From: Azolla caroliniana
Lineage: Eukaryota; Polypodiophyta
Direction: 5' to 3'
Assembly (NCBI GenBank): GCA_043228905.1
Contig: JBHGNT010000009.1
Span: 4,464,001-4,528,000 of the forward strand
Length of the DNA stretch: 64,000 nucleotides
Positions within the stretch are counted from its first letter, which is position 1. Each line of letters begins with the position of its first letter. The notes under the pieces were generated by a model that saw only the letters and a list, made by a program, of their open reading frames with translations, was not told the origin of the DNA and did no database searches. Of the stretch, positions 30,961 to 41,462 are shown one piece after another. The translations under genes and the position numbers were made by a program.

Positions 30961-31252
30961 CGAAAATCTTCTTCAGATTTTCCCACGCACCCTTCGGCGT
31001 CTTTGCATCCCGAACATAGCTCAATAGTTGTTCGCCCACACACGACGCGAAGCAGTATAATACCCTGCTCGCCGATTGCTCCCACGACGGGAAGTCTCTG
31101 TGTGTCGATTCGGGTGCCGCGTCATTAGCTCCTTCGACATAACTCCAATAGCCGTGCCCGAGCAGGTACTGGTGCATCTTGTAGGACCAAGACGCGTAGT
31201 TGGTTCTGTCGAGCTTCTCTGTTGGAAGCGAGCTCGCCATGCCTCTATCCAT
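30961..31252 (-). pseudogene. Copia C2 gag, N-terminal part
   Basis: The minus-strand ATG at 31252 opens MDRGMASSLPTEKLDRTNYASWSYK and the YLLGHGYWSYVEGAND block typical of this copia lineage. It is cut at 30961 by G4 and continues at 21649. Confidence 0.88.
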
Positions 31253-31310
31253 CGTTCTTCTTATTCTTCTTCGTCAAGCTATGTCGGCTGCAGAGAGGTT
31301 CTCAACCCTC

Positions 31311-31324
31311 GCGCTCTGATACCA
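31311..31324 (-). other. Primer binding site of C2 (initiator tRNA-Met)
   Basis: The minus strand reads TGGTATCAGAGCGC directly after the 5' LTR, the common plant copia primer site. Confidence 0.9.
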
Positions 31325-31713
31325 TGTAGAAAGTAGCGTGCGGAAGCAAGTATGAAGACAGAACAGAAGGAAGGAAACTCAGGTTCAATGGAGAGCTTGG
31401 GCTTACATGGTATACGCAGGAGAGAAAGAGAGAATAGACACAAAAAACTATATTCAACAATAATACTCAATCTCTGTACATAAGACGTGCTCAGTGAGCA
31501 CTTTTATACAAGTCCTAAAAGGACTGACCGAAGTACTGACAGTACTTCAATGCTCATCAAGAGCCCCTACACTAACTCCCAAATATATTCCTCACGGAAT
31601 ATCTTTCCTAACGACCTCCCGATTTATGCACTCGGCCTAACCGATCGATCCCTACCGATCCGGTCCTCGGCTTCTTCAGCCGATCCGGCCGATGTTGAGC
31701 TTGTCTCTCAACA
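31325..31713 (-). repeat. 5' LTR of copia C2 (389 bp)
   Basis: It starts TGTAGAAAGTAG and ends CTCTCAACA; same length as the 3' LTR. Confidence 0.92.
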
Positions 31714-31835
31714 AGTATTTATCCAATCATCATAACTAAAATAAAATTAAGTAAAAAATAGAACTTAAACTAAAAGAGTTCTAGTAGTGTACAATACGTA
31801 GTATACTCGAAAGTGACTATAGACTAAGCCTAATT

Positions 31836-34800
31836 TTATTTCCACCCAAGCCTCTCGAAAAGAAGTGGGGGGTCAAAGGGTCTTGATGTGGGTGTGACCC
31901 GTGGTTCCAATGTAGAGAGTGTCCTAGCCATGGCTTCTAGGCAGTGTAGCTCACATTCCCTTATTTTCAATATTGCTTCCACATCACGTCGAGTTGCTTT
32001 GAAACCCGGCACCCGAGGACGTCTGGTTCTTCTCTGGTTTTCTGCCTCATCAATGGAAAGGCCGAGTGGTGCAAGTGTGTCGGCATTCGTTGTCTCCTCC
32101 TTTTCCTAAAAAACTTCATTTCTTACATGTTCGTGATCATTAGCAACATTATTGTCAACATTTTGTAACTTATTCTCTCTGTGTTGTTTTAGCTCTAGAA
32201 TGTATTTGCCTAATTTCTTTATATCTAGAGTATCTAATAGTTTGGGGAGGGTGGGAGACGAACCAAGTATGTCTTGGTATTTTGCCCTTATCTCGGCATA
32301 GGTTGGACACTTGCATGTAAAGTGGTACTCATCCTCTATCTCTATGTGACATAACCTACATATCCTTTCCTCCCTAGGGACTCCACTAGTACGACCATTC
32401 TCAATCTCAAGTTGGTGAGATGATATTCTAAGTTGTCCAATGGCAACCCTTAGTGCATGTGGTAAGAATACATCTAGATATTTTGGCCGCGTGATAAAAC
32501 CTAACTCAGAGAAGTGCATGAAGTGTTTCTTATAGTACAACATTTTAGATGGGAGTGGCTCTAGTGGGGTGATCCATTTACACTGAGTGTAAATTTGCCA
32601 TATTTCTTGGCGTATTACTTTATTGCGGTCCTCATGAGAGATTAAAGTGTTATCACTCGTGTGGTTGTACCTAAGGGGAGGTAGGTTATTAATGTCTAGA
32701 CCATTCGCAAGAAGCCAACTCACCATCATGCCATACCATGAGCTAGTATAGCCAGACTCATACAATGATCGAGAGGCCTTAAAGGCTTGATGAGATATTC
32801 TATCATGTGGTTGGCTATGTATCCTGTGAATGAAGACTACAAGTTGAAAAAGTGCCTCTACTAACATTGGGGGTAACGTGAACTCAACCATAATAATGTC
32901 ATGTGGTACAGTCGATTTGCTTCAGAGTTGGCGTGATAGCATCATCACCAATGGTCTCTCTAATTGCGTCCACATGAAAGATGGTAATCCTGGAGCCCAA
33001 ACCGTTGATGCATACATGAGGGAGGGGGTCACTAATGAGTCAAAGAGCCACCCTTTAGTCCGTGGCTCTTGAAAGTGTGCTTGGTGGCATTGTCTCTCTA
33101 GGAGTGAGAGGGATGCATGTCCTCTCATGAGTCTATCCTTCGCTGCCTGTGTCATCAAAAATTTACCTGAGCGGGCACTAAAAGTGACTCCAAGATAGAC
33201 ATATGATCCAACCACCTCGACTGGGCTATGGGAGATAGTTAGGTGACACTTGGCTCTAACTTGGGCCGATGTGTGGAAGATAAGGACTTTCGTTTTCCCT
33301 AGATTCACTACCAATCCTCGTTGTACACAAAAGTCATCTAAGGCATTAAGGTGCCTTTGTAGGTCGTGTTCGGATTTAGAGAGCAAAACTATGTCATCCG
33401 CATAGAGCAAGATACGAACCTGCGTATCCCCAAGGACCACTCCGGTGCCTCCCTCACGAGCAATAAAATCTGTGATCTCATCAATGTAGATCCCAAAAAG
33501 CGTCGGTGATAGGGGGCAACCTTGTTTTACACCAATAGTGCTAGTGAAACAATTAGATAGGCCACCTGGGCATCGGACACACTCGGACACTTGTTCATAT
33601 AGTGCGTAGATGGCCCATACCATATCATTTGGTGTCCTCAAGCTTTTAAGTCTGTCAAAGGCTTTGCGGAAGTCCACAAAACAACAATATAATTTCTTCT
33701 TGCGAGCCTTAGTTTGGTCAATTAGGCATCTAAGTGTGAAGATATGATCAATAGTGGAGAAGGCTCGTCTAAAGCCAGCTTGTTCAAGTGCACGAAGGTT
33801 TAGGGTCTCCATATAGTCGCTAAGCTCTGCTTCCATTATTGCACAATATAACTTAGCAAGGGTATGGCCTATCATAATGGTCCTATATGTATTTGGGTCC
33901 ATGGGGTTCCCCCCTTTATGTATGGGGGCCACTGTATTCATAGTCCACTGTGGTGGAAAACCCTCCGCAAGGGCACGATTGAAGATTAGAGTTAGCAAGG
34001 GAGCTAGGCACTCTCTCGCATATATAATTTGTTCTGCTCGCAATCCTGTGTGGTCCATGGACTTCCTATGTTGTAATTTCTTTATGACCTTCACAACCCT
34101 AGAGGTCGTGAAAAGTGTCCCCGTAGTAGGCCGGGGTGTGGAAGGCATTGGAATGGGTGGTTGGTTTGGGATTTGGTAAAGTCTCTCTATATATGTGTGC
34201 CAAGTTTCGGGATCTTCGATGGGTGTTTGTGGTCTTGGCTCCCGTAGTCTCTTCCATGCCGTGGCGCAATCGCTACTCATGAGCATATGGTAGAGTTCCC
34301 AATATTGGGATGCCTCCCACGCTCATCTCTTACGATGTGTCATCTTGCGCATTTCTTTGCGAGCTTGTATGGAGGTAATACTACCATTGAGTTGCGATAC
34401 TGTAAGTTGTCTATGTAAGTCCCTACAATCCTCGTCATACCATTTATTTTGTGGCATTGATCCCGATCTACCTTGATTTGAGTGTTTTGTATATGGGAAA
34501 CTACTAGCTGCTGCGGAGTGAAGGATGTGTGTGAGTTTTGTACTAAGGCTTTCTAACGGTAGGGTGGGATCAAGGGAGGGGAGATGGGCTTGAACATGTT
34601 GAGAGTATATGTTAGAGAGCTCATGTGTGAAATGTATTGTGGTGTGATGGCATGGTTGACTAGACTTGGTGACCTTAGAGATATCACATTTTAGCTCGAA
34701 GTGTAAGAAACTATGGTCTGCGTCAATAGGGCATGGGGCCACTCAGAAGGAGTTAATCATGTGGGTAGCTTCAGGGCGCCCTATTAGATAGTCAATTGTG

Positions 34801-35558
34801 CTTTCCCCTCCTCCATGTGGGAAACACGTGAGCTCTTCTGAGCCCGGCCACTTAGCTAAACCATTATATATGACCATCCGGTGCCGATTGCCAAGTTCGA
34901 GAAGATGATGGCCAAAGCTCGTGGCGTCCGCACCTTGATCCTTTGATCTACGTGTGGTGCGTATGTCTAATGGATCAACATTTACCATTTCTAGGTTTCT
35001 ATTCATCTGAAATACTGTGCATTGCCGGGATTGGGTTCTCGCATTGAAGTCTCCTACAAGAAATACTTCTCCTTGGGAAGAATATCGGATTATGTCATCC
35101 GATAGGGGTTCGTATGGAGAAGGCCTATGTGGCATTCCTTCATCGACTAATCTCACCAAGCCACCAATATTATAACGGGATCCTTTTGGGGGAAAGTAAC
35201 AAATGGCGAAAAATACTGCCTGGTCTTTGCCTATGGAGACTTTCACCCACATAAAATGAGCTTCTGGGTCTCTCTTCATTATTTCTATCCTATTATGTAG
35301 CTCTCTACGAAACAGTATCGCGACACCTCCAGATCCCCTAGTAGTGTGTCGACGTGAGGTTTGTCTAAAAGCGAACTCCCAACGGAATCCTTCGACCCAT
35401 GGGAGTCCTCTATTTGGGCTCTGATGTGTTTCTACCAAGAAAAGTATATCAAATACCTTTAGTATCTCCTCTAGGCAGCCGGGGTGTGCCCAGAGTGCAC
35501 CGTTACAATTCCATAGGGTCATCCTAAGTGCACTTTCTGTCACATGGGCCACACGTCG
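31836..35558 (-). pseudogene. LINE-C ORF2: endonuclease, RT and Cys/His domain
   Basis: A single minus-strand frame holds: an AP-type endonuclease (LWNCNGALW, ETHQSPN, GDFNART, DADHSF), RT (PIHKGG, FVDFRKAFDRL, GVKQGCPLSPTLF, active site YADDIVLLSKS at about 33385-33415), and a C-terminal RICRLCHIEIEDEYHFTCKCPTY cluster. It is broken by in-frame TGA at 34743-34745, 34323-34325 and 32922-32924 and TAG at 32106-32108, but shows no frameshift down to the TAA at 31836-31838. The C-terminal EDEYHF-type cluster differs from the zf-RVT of L-A and L-B, so this is another LINE clade. Confidence 0.87.
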
Positions 35559-36371
35559 TCAATTAGTAGTGCGATCATTTATGATCACTCGCCCGTCTCG
35601 ATAAAAGGCGCGATGGCCTTCTTTACGAGCTTGCATAACTCGTGGCATACAACTCTTGCAATGCTCAATTTGCATCTTAGTGAGGTCTTCATCGAGATAG
35701 ATGGGGTCCCCACCCATTCCTCGAAGGATTGGTCTCTTCTTAAAGAAAGTGATTCTAGAGTCTAAGTCTTTAAATTGAAGGACTAAGGCTCTCTTCCTAG
35801 TTGTGTCATGCCCGACCCTCCATGCTTTGGTGATAGGTAGGGCCTCTGTATACCCTAACATTTTCCCAAGTGTTTGTGCCTCCTCATTTGGGGATGCACC
35901 TTCCTTGAGCCCAGTGACACGTACATTTAAGTGTCGGGTCTGACGCATTTTCTCTTCTTCAAGGGTGGTATTAACAATATTTTCATCTTTTATTTCTTTT
36001 TTAATGTTTCTTTTAACCACATCTACCCAACCCGTTTTAGCTAACTTTATGTTATTATTAACTTCCTCTTTAACTTTTTTAATTTCGTCCTTTATATCCT
36101 CTATAGAGGATATTTCACCGTCTTCTCGAGATACCTCGATGTCCTTAAGTTGTTTTTTAAGGTCGGTGTTTTCCACTTTAAGTTGTTCTATTTCGGCCTT
36201 GAGGGTGTCTTTTTCCTCTCTATCTTTTTTCTTGTGGGTTTCGGTGTCTTTCACTCATTTTTTCATATCCATCTCTATTTTTGTTAAACGATTAAACATA
36301 TCTAAAAAGTCCTCCTTACTTATAGCCTCGTCTTGTATATCCTTATGTTCCTTAGTTCGTTTAGACGTCAT
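35559..36371 (-). pseudogene. LINE-C ORF1: coiled coil and RRM-like protein
   Basis: From ATG 36371 the minus strand reads an N-terminal Lys/Glu-rich segment, an in-frame TGA (36255-36257), then a long heptad-type coiled coil (KDTLKAEIEQLKVENTDLKKQL), then RHLNVRVTGLKEG, which resembles the RRM of animal L1 ORF1 proteins, and a basic C-terminal domain with ARKEGHRAFYRDGRVII. It has no zinc knuckle. Such proteins bind LINE RNA as trimers. It ends in TGA at 35559-35561, immediately followed by ORF2 in the same frame. Confidence 0.72.
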
Positions 36372-36868
36372 TGTGGTGTCAATAAGAAAAAAAGGTAAAA
36401 TAAATGGGTTCAAGACTTAGCCGAGTTTGTGTGTATGTCGCAATCACATCGGCATTTTGTAGCACGCGACGAGCACACCAAAAGAACCCACCCACGAACT
36501 CGTCAAGAAAATGGCACTTCACAACGTCAAGAGAAAACGAAGAAGAAACACCCCGCGACGGCGACGGTGACAGCGGCAGTCGTCAAACGACGGTAGACGA
36601 CGGCAGCAGACGGCAGAAGACAGCTGCAGACGGTAGCAGACAGGAGACCGTTGCTTCGATGAACAGAGTTGAGTGAGGCTGCAGACGACGGCGACGGCGA
36701 CGGCAATGACACTAAACGGCGACAGCAATGGCAGAGAGAGCCGTGACACAGAGACGAGGAAGCGAGAGAGAGAGAGAGAGAGAGCAGACGGCGACGGTTG
36801 CAGCGGCGGCAGACAACGGTTGCAGACGACGGCGATGACAGCGATAGCAACGGTAGAGAGAGCCGTTA

Positions 36869-36902
<34 letters not shown>
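36372..36902 (-). promoter_or_regulatory. LINE-C 5' leader with simple repeats
   Basis: About 530 bp without coding signal. It is rich in CGACGG-type triplets and has GA tracts at about 36765-36783 and 36871-36902. LINE promoters are internal, so this region may hold one; no motif proves it. The right end abuts C5 RT. Confidence 0.5.
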
Positions 36903-37190
36903 AATATGCCATCAGGGGTCTGGATCACCTCGATCCCAAGAAAATAATGAAGGTTCCCCAAGTTCTCATTTCAAATGCGTCCGACAACTGGAACTTCACT
37001 CTGCCGATTTCATCCAGTCCGGGTCCGGTGATGACTAAAACATCAACATATAGCAGGATACAAACCGAACCATCCAGACCTTTCCGGATGAACATTGACG
37101 AGTCGGACTTTGAGGCTTGCTTCAGACCGTAAAGCAACTTCTTGAGTTGACACACTGCCGACTTGTTCATCTCTGATTAGAAACCGGGGG
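36903..37190 (-). pseudogene. Copia C5 RT fragment with internal deletion
   Basis: The minus strand reads NKSAVCQLKKLLYGLKQA, jumps to SKSDSSMFIRKG (about 20 residues lost), then LLYVDVLVITG, where the catalytic YVDD has become YVDV. Inactive. Confidence 0.85.
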
Positions 37191-37790
37191 GTTGGATTGC
37201 AGATCTTGAAGCCTCTGGTAGTTGACGTGCCCGATCCAATCTTCTGTCCTTTGGCAAACATGGTTGTGCCGACGTCATTTGTGTTGAGGATGAACATTCT
37301 CCCTTCTTTGCTCCCTTGTGTGATTATCCGACCTTCTTCCTTGATGAAGCACCCGAGGTGCGTAAACCGCACCTGCATTCCCTGGTCGACGATTTGTCTG
37401 ACAGACACCAGGTTCTTTGTGATTGTTGGAACATGTAGTACGTTCATCAGCTTTCCCTTTTGTCCAACATGGCTTAAAGGGACTTCTCCGACATGCACAA
37501 TCGGGTGAGGGGTGTCATCTCCAATTTTGACGATTCCCGGTTGTTCCGGTTTCTCCAAAAATGAGAACCACTCTTCGTTGCTCGTCATGTCGTTTGACGC
37601 TCCGGAATCAACATACCCTACTTCCTCCGATCCGGAAGTGGTCTTCTTCATTGAGTACGCCTTGTGCTTCATCATGAAGGCTGGCCCTTTTCCGATCTTC
37701 CCGGTTCTAGATCCTTCCGATCCTTCTGCGTAGTGCGAGCTTTAGTCCAGCCTTGCCGGATCTAACTTTATCCGAATCGGCATGCTTCTT
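37191..37790 (-). pseudogene. Copia C5 protease and pre-integrase fragment
   Basis: The minus strand reads VGYVDSGASNDMTSNEEWFSF (protease DSGA) through NVLHVPTITKNLVSV and then joins abruptly, at about 37194, to the RT PPGF region. Integrase and the RT N-terminus are deleted. It ends at the C4 insertion (ttctt duplication, 37786-37790). Confidence 0.85.
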
Positions 37791-38197
37791 TGTAAACGTG
37801 AGTGTTTGCAGAAGCGTAAAACAGAGAACAACACACAAAGAGAGAGAAAGAGAGAGAGACAGAGAGAGTAGAACACAATTTCAAAATTATTTCGAGACTC
37901 TACATACACACTGTGCTAAGTAGCACTATTTATACAAGTCCTCTTGGGACTGACAGAAGTACCATGTACTTCAATGCTCACATGAGCATCTGACACTTAC
38001 TACGAGACTATAGCTACCTAGTAGTCTATCCTATACTAGGCTTCCGATTGGACTTCCGGTTACGGATTGCACCCGGTCTCCACTGCTTGCCGGTTCGGTT
38101 GCTCATTGTCATACCGATCCGTTTCGCTCGATCCGTCTCGCTTACCGGCTCCGGCTTATTCAGCCGATCCGGCTCCGGTTGAGCTTGCCGCTCAACA
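37791..38197 (-). repeat. 3' LTR of copia C4 (407 bp)
   Basis: It starts TGTAAACGTGAG and ends CCGCTCAACA; a short GA tract lies near 37840-37868. Few differences from 51917-52323. Confidence 0.93.
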
Positions 38198-39505
38198 CTC
38201 CCCCTCAAGCTCAACCTGAGGTGGGGTCGTAGTGTCGACCTCTGTGGCAGTCGGTTCTTCCAACCGACTTCTCCTGGCGTCACTCCGCCTTGCTCGCGCT
38301 CCTTGTCCGGTCCGGTCCCGTTTGCCGCGACCCCTTTGGTTTTGCGCGCCTCGACCCTCTCGGTCGGCATGTCTGCTCAATAGGCCCATCTCAGCACTCA
38401 CGTTGTTGTGACTCCGGCACTTGCCGATCCGTCGGTTCTCCCACGATGGCATCGACTTCCGCTGTGTCCGTGTCCCCTTGGCCTTCAGTCGATCCGACTC
38501 ATCCGGATCCATCTGTTGATCCGAGTCAGCTGTCTCCGACTCGTTCCAGCTCTTGTCCGAATCGGTACACTCCGATTCGACTTCCGGCTTCAGGCCTCTC
38601 ACCACATCGGACCACTTCCGAGTCTTGGCCTTCTCCATGCTTCCCTCGGCTTCTTCAGCCGGTGAACCGAAATCGAATTCTTCATTCGACTCTACATCAT
38701 GGTCAGTACCGTCATGATGACCTCCACACAGCATGCACTTCTCTTCCCGAGTGCACAACTCTTCTTCACATCCGCTTGCTCCGACCTGTTTGGATGTGTC
38801 AACTTCCTTTGTCGACTCGGCTTCCTTCATCTTCTTGTCTCCTCTTCTTCCGGCACTCCTCTTACCGACGGGTTCAACAGTTTTTTGGCCTTTGCCCGTT
38901 TCGGTAGAGACTTTGCCCTTGCTTCTCCCCCTCAAGTGCGGCACGTCGAGATGCTGAATACCAAGCATGTCGGTAAAGTGCTGCAACTTGTCCGATCTGA
39001 GCGGCTTGGTGAAGATGTCGGCAACTTGCCGATCCGTATGAACATACCGTAGGTCAACTTCACCGCTCAGGACCCACTCACGCACGAAGTGGTAGTGCAC
39101 CTCGATGTGCTTTGTGCGAGCATGGAACACAGGGTTCCTGGCGAGCTGCAGGCTGCTCATGTTATCGCAGTAAATCGGGATTGGGGTCGATACCTCGATC
39201 CGCAAGTCTCGCAGCAGTCGCTGAAGCCAGATGGCTTCACAAGTGGCAACGGTAGCGGCCCGGTACTCAGCCTCAGTGCTTGACAAAGCCACTGTGGGTT
39301 GCTTCTTGCTGCTCCACGCAACGGCCGCGCTACCTATGGAGAACATGTATCCGGAAGTGGAGCGGCGATCAGACGCATCGCCGGCCCAGTCAGCATCTGT
39401 GTAACCGACAAGCTCTTCGGGTATACCTCGCCGGTATAGCAGTCCCCGGTCCTTAGTGCCGCTGACATACCGTAATATTCGTTGCGCGCACTGAAGGTGC
39501 TCCAC
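38192..39505 (-). pseudogene. Copia C4 RNase H and long C-terminal extension
   Basis: The minus-strand frame (437 codons) opens in the RT-RNase H link (EHLQCAQRILRYVSGTKD), followed by RNase [60 protein letters not shown]. About 240 more residues follow, containing KCMLCGGHHDGTDHD (a possible zinc site), EEFDFGSPAEEAEG, KWSDVVRGLK, a basic RGRGKRDRTGQG zone, and the end PQVELEGEC encoded by the polypurine tract, with TGA inside the LTR. Most copia polyproteins end soon after RNase H. The frame is cut off from RT only by a TAG in the QFMQKP motif at about 39513. Confidence 0.85.
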
Positions 39506-39514
39506 GGTCGGCTT

Positions 39515-40819
39515 CTACATGAACTGACTTACCATGCCGACCGGATAGCTGATGTCGGGTCGGGTGATGGTTAAGTAGATCAGGCTTCTGACAACCTGTC
39601 GGAACCATTTCTCATTGCAGGTCGGTCCGGAGTTGGGACGGAGCTTCTGGTTCCGGTCCAGGGGTGTGGAGACAGGTCGGCAATCCGTCATTCCGAACTT
39701 ATACAGCATATTCAACACGTAATGTCGTTGTGAGAGCAATATGCCGTCGGGGGTCCGGATCACTTCGATCCCAAGAAAATAATGAACGTCCGACAACTGG
39801 GACTTGACGCGGTTGATTTCGGGAAGACCCGGTCCTGTGATGACTAAATCATCCACATACAAGAGTATACATACCGGACCGTCAGAGCCTTGCTGGATGA
39901 ACAACGAAGAGTCTAACTTAGAGACAGCAAACCCCAGCTTATGCAACCGGTGCGTGATCTTTGCATTCCAAGCTCGGGGGGCTTGCTTCAAGCCGTAAAG
40001 CGACTTCTTCAGTCGGCATACCGCCGACTTGTTCATCTCCGATTGAAATCCGGGGGGCTGAGTCATAAAGACTTCTTCTTCAAGCTCTCCTTGAAGGAAG
40101 GCGTTCTTCACATCCATCTGGTGAAGATGCCACCCCCTTGCCGCAGCAACCGCCAGTACCACACGAACCGTCGTCATCTTTGCCACAGGAGCGAAGGTCT
40201 CATCGTAGTCGATTCCGTGGGTCTGCGCGTATCCCTTCGCCACTAACCGGGCTTTGTACCGGTTAACAGAACCTTCGGCATTGTACTTGACCTTGTACAC
40301 CCACTTGCATCCGATCAGTTTACAGTGACGGGGAGGATCAACTAGGTCCCAAGTTTCGTTGGCATCGAGTGCCCGCATTTCTTCGTCCATAGCGGCACGC
40401 CAATTTGCGTCCTTTGCCGCTTCTACGTAGCTCTCCGGCTCACGCACTTCTGTCACCTTAGTCATGTACGCATAATGATGCGCCATGTATTCATTGTACC
40501 CGTACCGCATGACGGGATCCTTCTGGCGGGTTGATCGACGCAACGCACCGTCACCTGATTTAAGGCCCTTCTTGGCCAGTTCGGTCTTCGTTGCCGAAGA
40601 TCCGCCTTTCTCCTTTCCGGAGTCGGATACGCACCGATCCGACTCATCGTTGCCGGTTTCGAATTCCGGCATCTTCCTCTTCCCCTTCTCTTTGCGCGTG
40701 AAGCGTTTCCTTGGTTCCTTGCGCGGGGAGAGCACGGCACAGTCTCCACCACTTGCCGTCTCTTCATCCGACTGGTCCAACCGACTCAATCGCTCGTTCG
40801 GTCCACTCAACCGTAATGA
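39515..40819 (-). pseudogene. Copia C4 linker and reverse transcriptase
   Basis: The minus-strand frame of 431 codons has the basic linker (RKRFTRKEKGKRKM), NEYMAHHYAYMTKVTEV, then RT: GCKWVYKVKYN, YKARLVAKGYAQTHG, MDVKNAFLQGELEEEV, YGLKQAPRAWN and active site YVDDLVITG. A short deletion removed the FEMKDLG segment before HYFLGIEV. It ends at TAG 39515-39517. Confidence 0.9.
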
Positions 40820-40824
40820 TTCCG

Positions 40825-41432
40825 TGTTGGGATTACGGTCCCTTCGGATGGGATGGTCGGATGTCGGAGATGAATGCCGACGAGCCCGGTTTCGGTTTCG
40901 GATCCGGATGACGAAGACCCCGGTTTCGGTGCCGGATGACGAATGTACCCGGAGAGCGATCCGGATGCAGGGACATATCCGTGAATATGTTCGCTATGGG
41001 CCCCTGAGGCTATAGTTGTAAATAGCCCAAAGTCATATAAGTATAAATATGACTTAGGGCAAACAGTCTTAGTGTTGCTGATCATTTTTTCTGTTTTTCC
41101 ACTCTAGAGGAGTGAAGAGAGAGCAGCCGTGAGAGAGAGAGAGAGATAGAGCGCGAGAGAGGAAGAGGTAGACGCCTCTGTGTATTTCCGCCGCCTGTGG
41201 CGAGGACAGCGAGCTCAAGGTCGTCGCCTTGCAGCTCGTCATTGTATACTTCTCTGTATGGTGTTGGTTTGGAGTCTTGTACTCCCGTGGTTTTTCCCGT
41301 CTAGGGTTTTCCACGTTAATCGCTGTGTATCCGTGTTCTTTTCTCTGTGTTTCCGATTTTCTACTGCATTGATTCGCGATTACTTGGTTGTGGCCGAGTG
41401 GTGAAGGTGAATAGAAGCGTCTATTCCTTACA
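40825..41432 (+). repeat. Left LTR of C3 (608 bp)
   Basis: It starts TGTTGGGATTACGG and ends TTCCTTACA. A TATA-like stretch (AAGTATAAATATGA) lies near 41038-41051, and a GA tract near 41131-41147. Confidence 0.94.
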
Positions 41433-41435
41433 AAC

Positions 41436-41447
41436 TGGTATCAGAGC
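41436..41447 (+). other. Primer binding site of C3 (initiator tRNA-Met)
   Basis: TGGTATCAGAGC, 3 nt after the LTR; the standard copia primer site in plants. Confidence 0.93.
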
Positions 41448-41462
41448 GGGCTGCTGCAGAAA

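Larger units (their letters stand above)
16077..31713 (-). mobile_element. Copia element C2, hosting a solo LTR and G4
   Basis: LTRs of 389 bp lie at 16077-16465 (3') and 31325-31713 (5'). The 5-bp duplication agtat is at 16072-16076 and 31714-31718. The interior reads on the minus strand: gag 30961-31252 then 20992-21649, protease/integrase 19282-20991, RT 18065-19257, RNase H 16466-17405. Only a few stops are visible, so it is younger than C1 and C5. Confidence 0.92.
15991..36902 (-). mobile_element. LINE-C, minus-strand LINE split by copia C2
   Basis: ORF1 (35559-36371) and ORF2 (31836-35558) lie on the minus strand, with the 3' end at 15991-16076 and 31714-31835 on either side of C2. The 5' leader (36372-36902) is rich in CGACGG repeats and GA tracts. 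The insertion sits in C5 RT. The 3' terminus is a CTTT microsatellite (plus strand gaaa repeats at 15991-16011) instead of a poly(A) run. No clear target duplication could be read because both ends are simple repeats. Confidence 0.8.

Noticed and set aside
31888-32109. Plus-strand ORF left of LINE-C ORF2
   Set aside because: Shadow of the minus-strand LINE-C frame that continues after the TAG at 32106.
36404-37038. ORFs in the CGACGG/GA-rich leader of LINE-C
   Set aside because: Simple-repeat translation in both strands; no conserved product.
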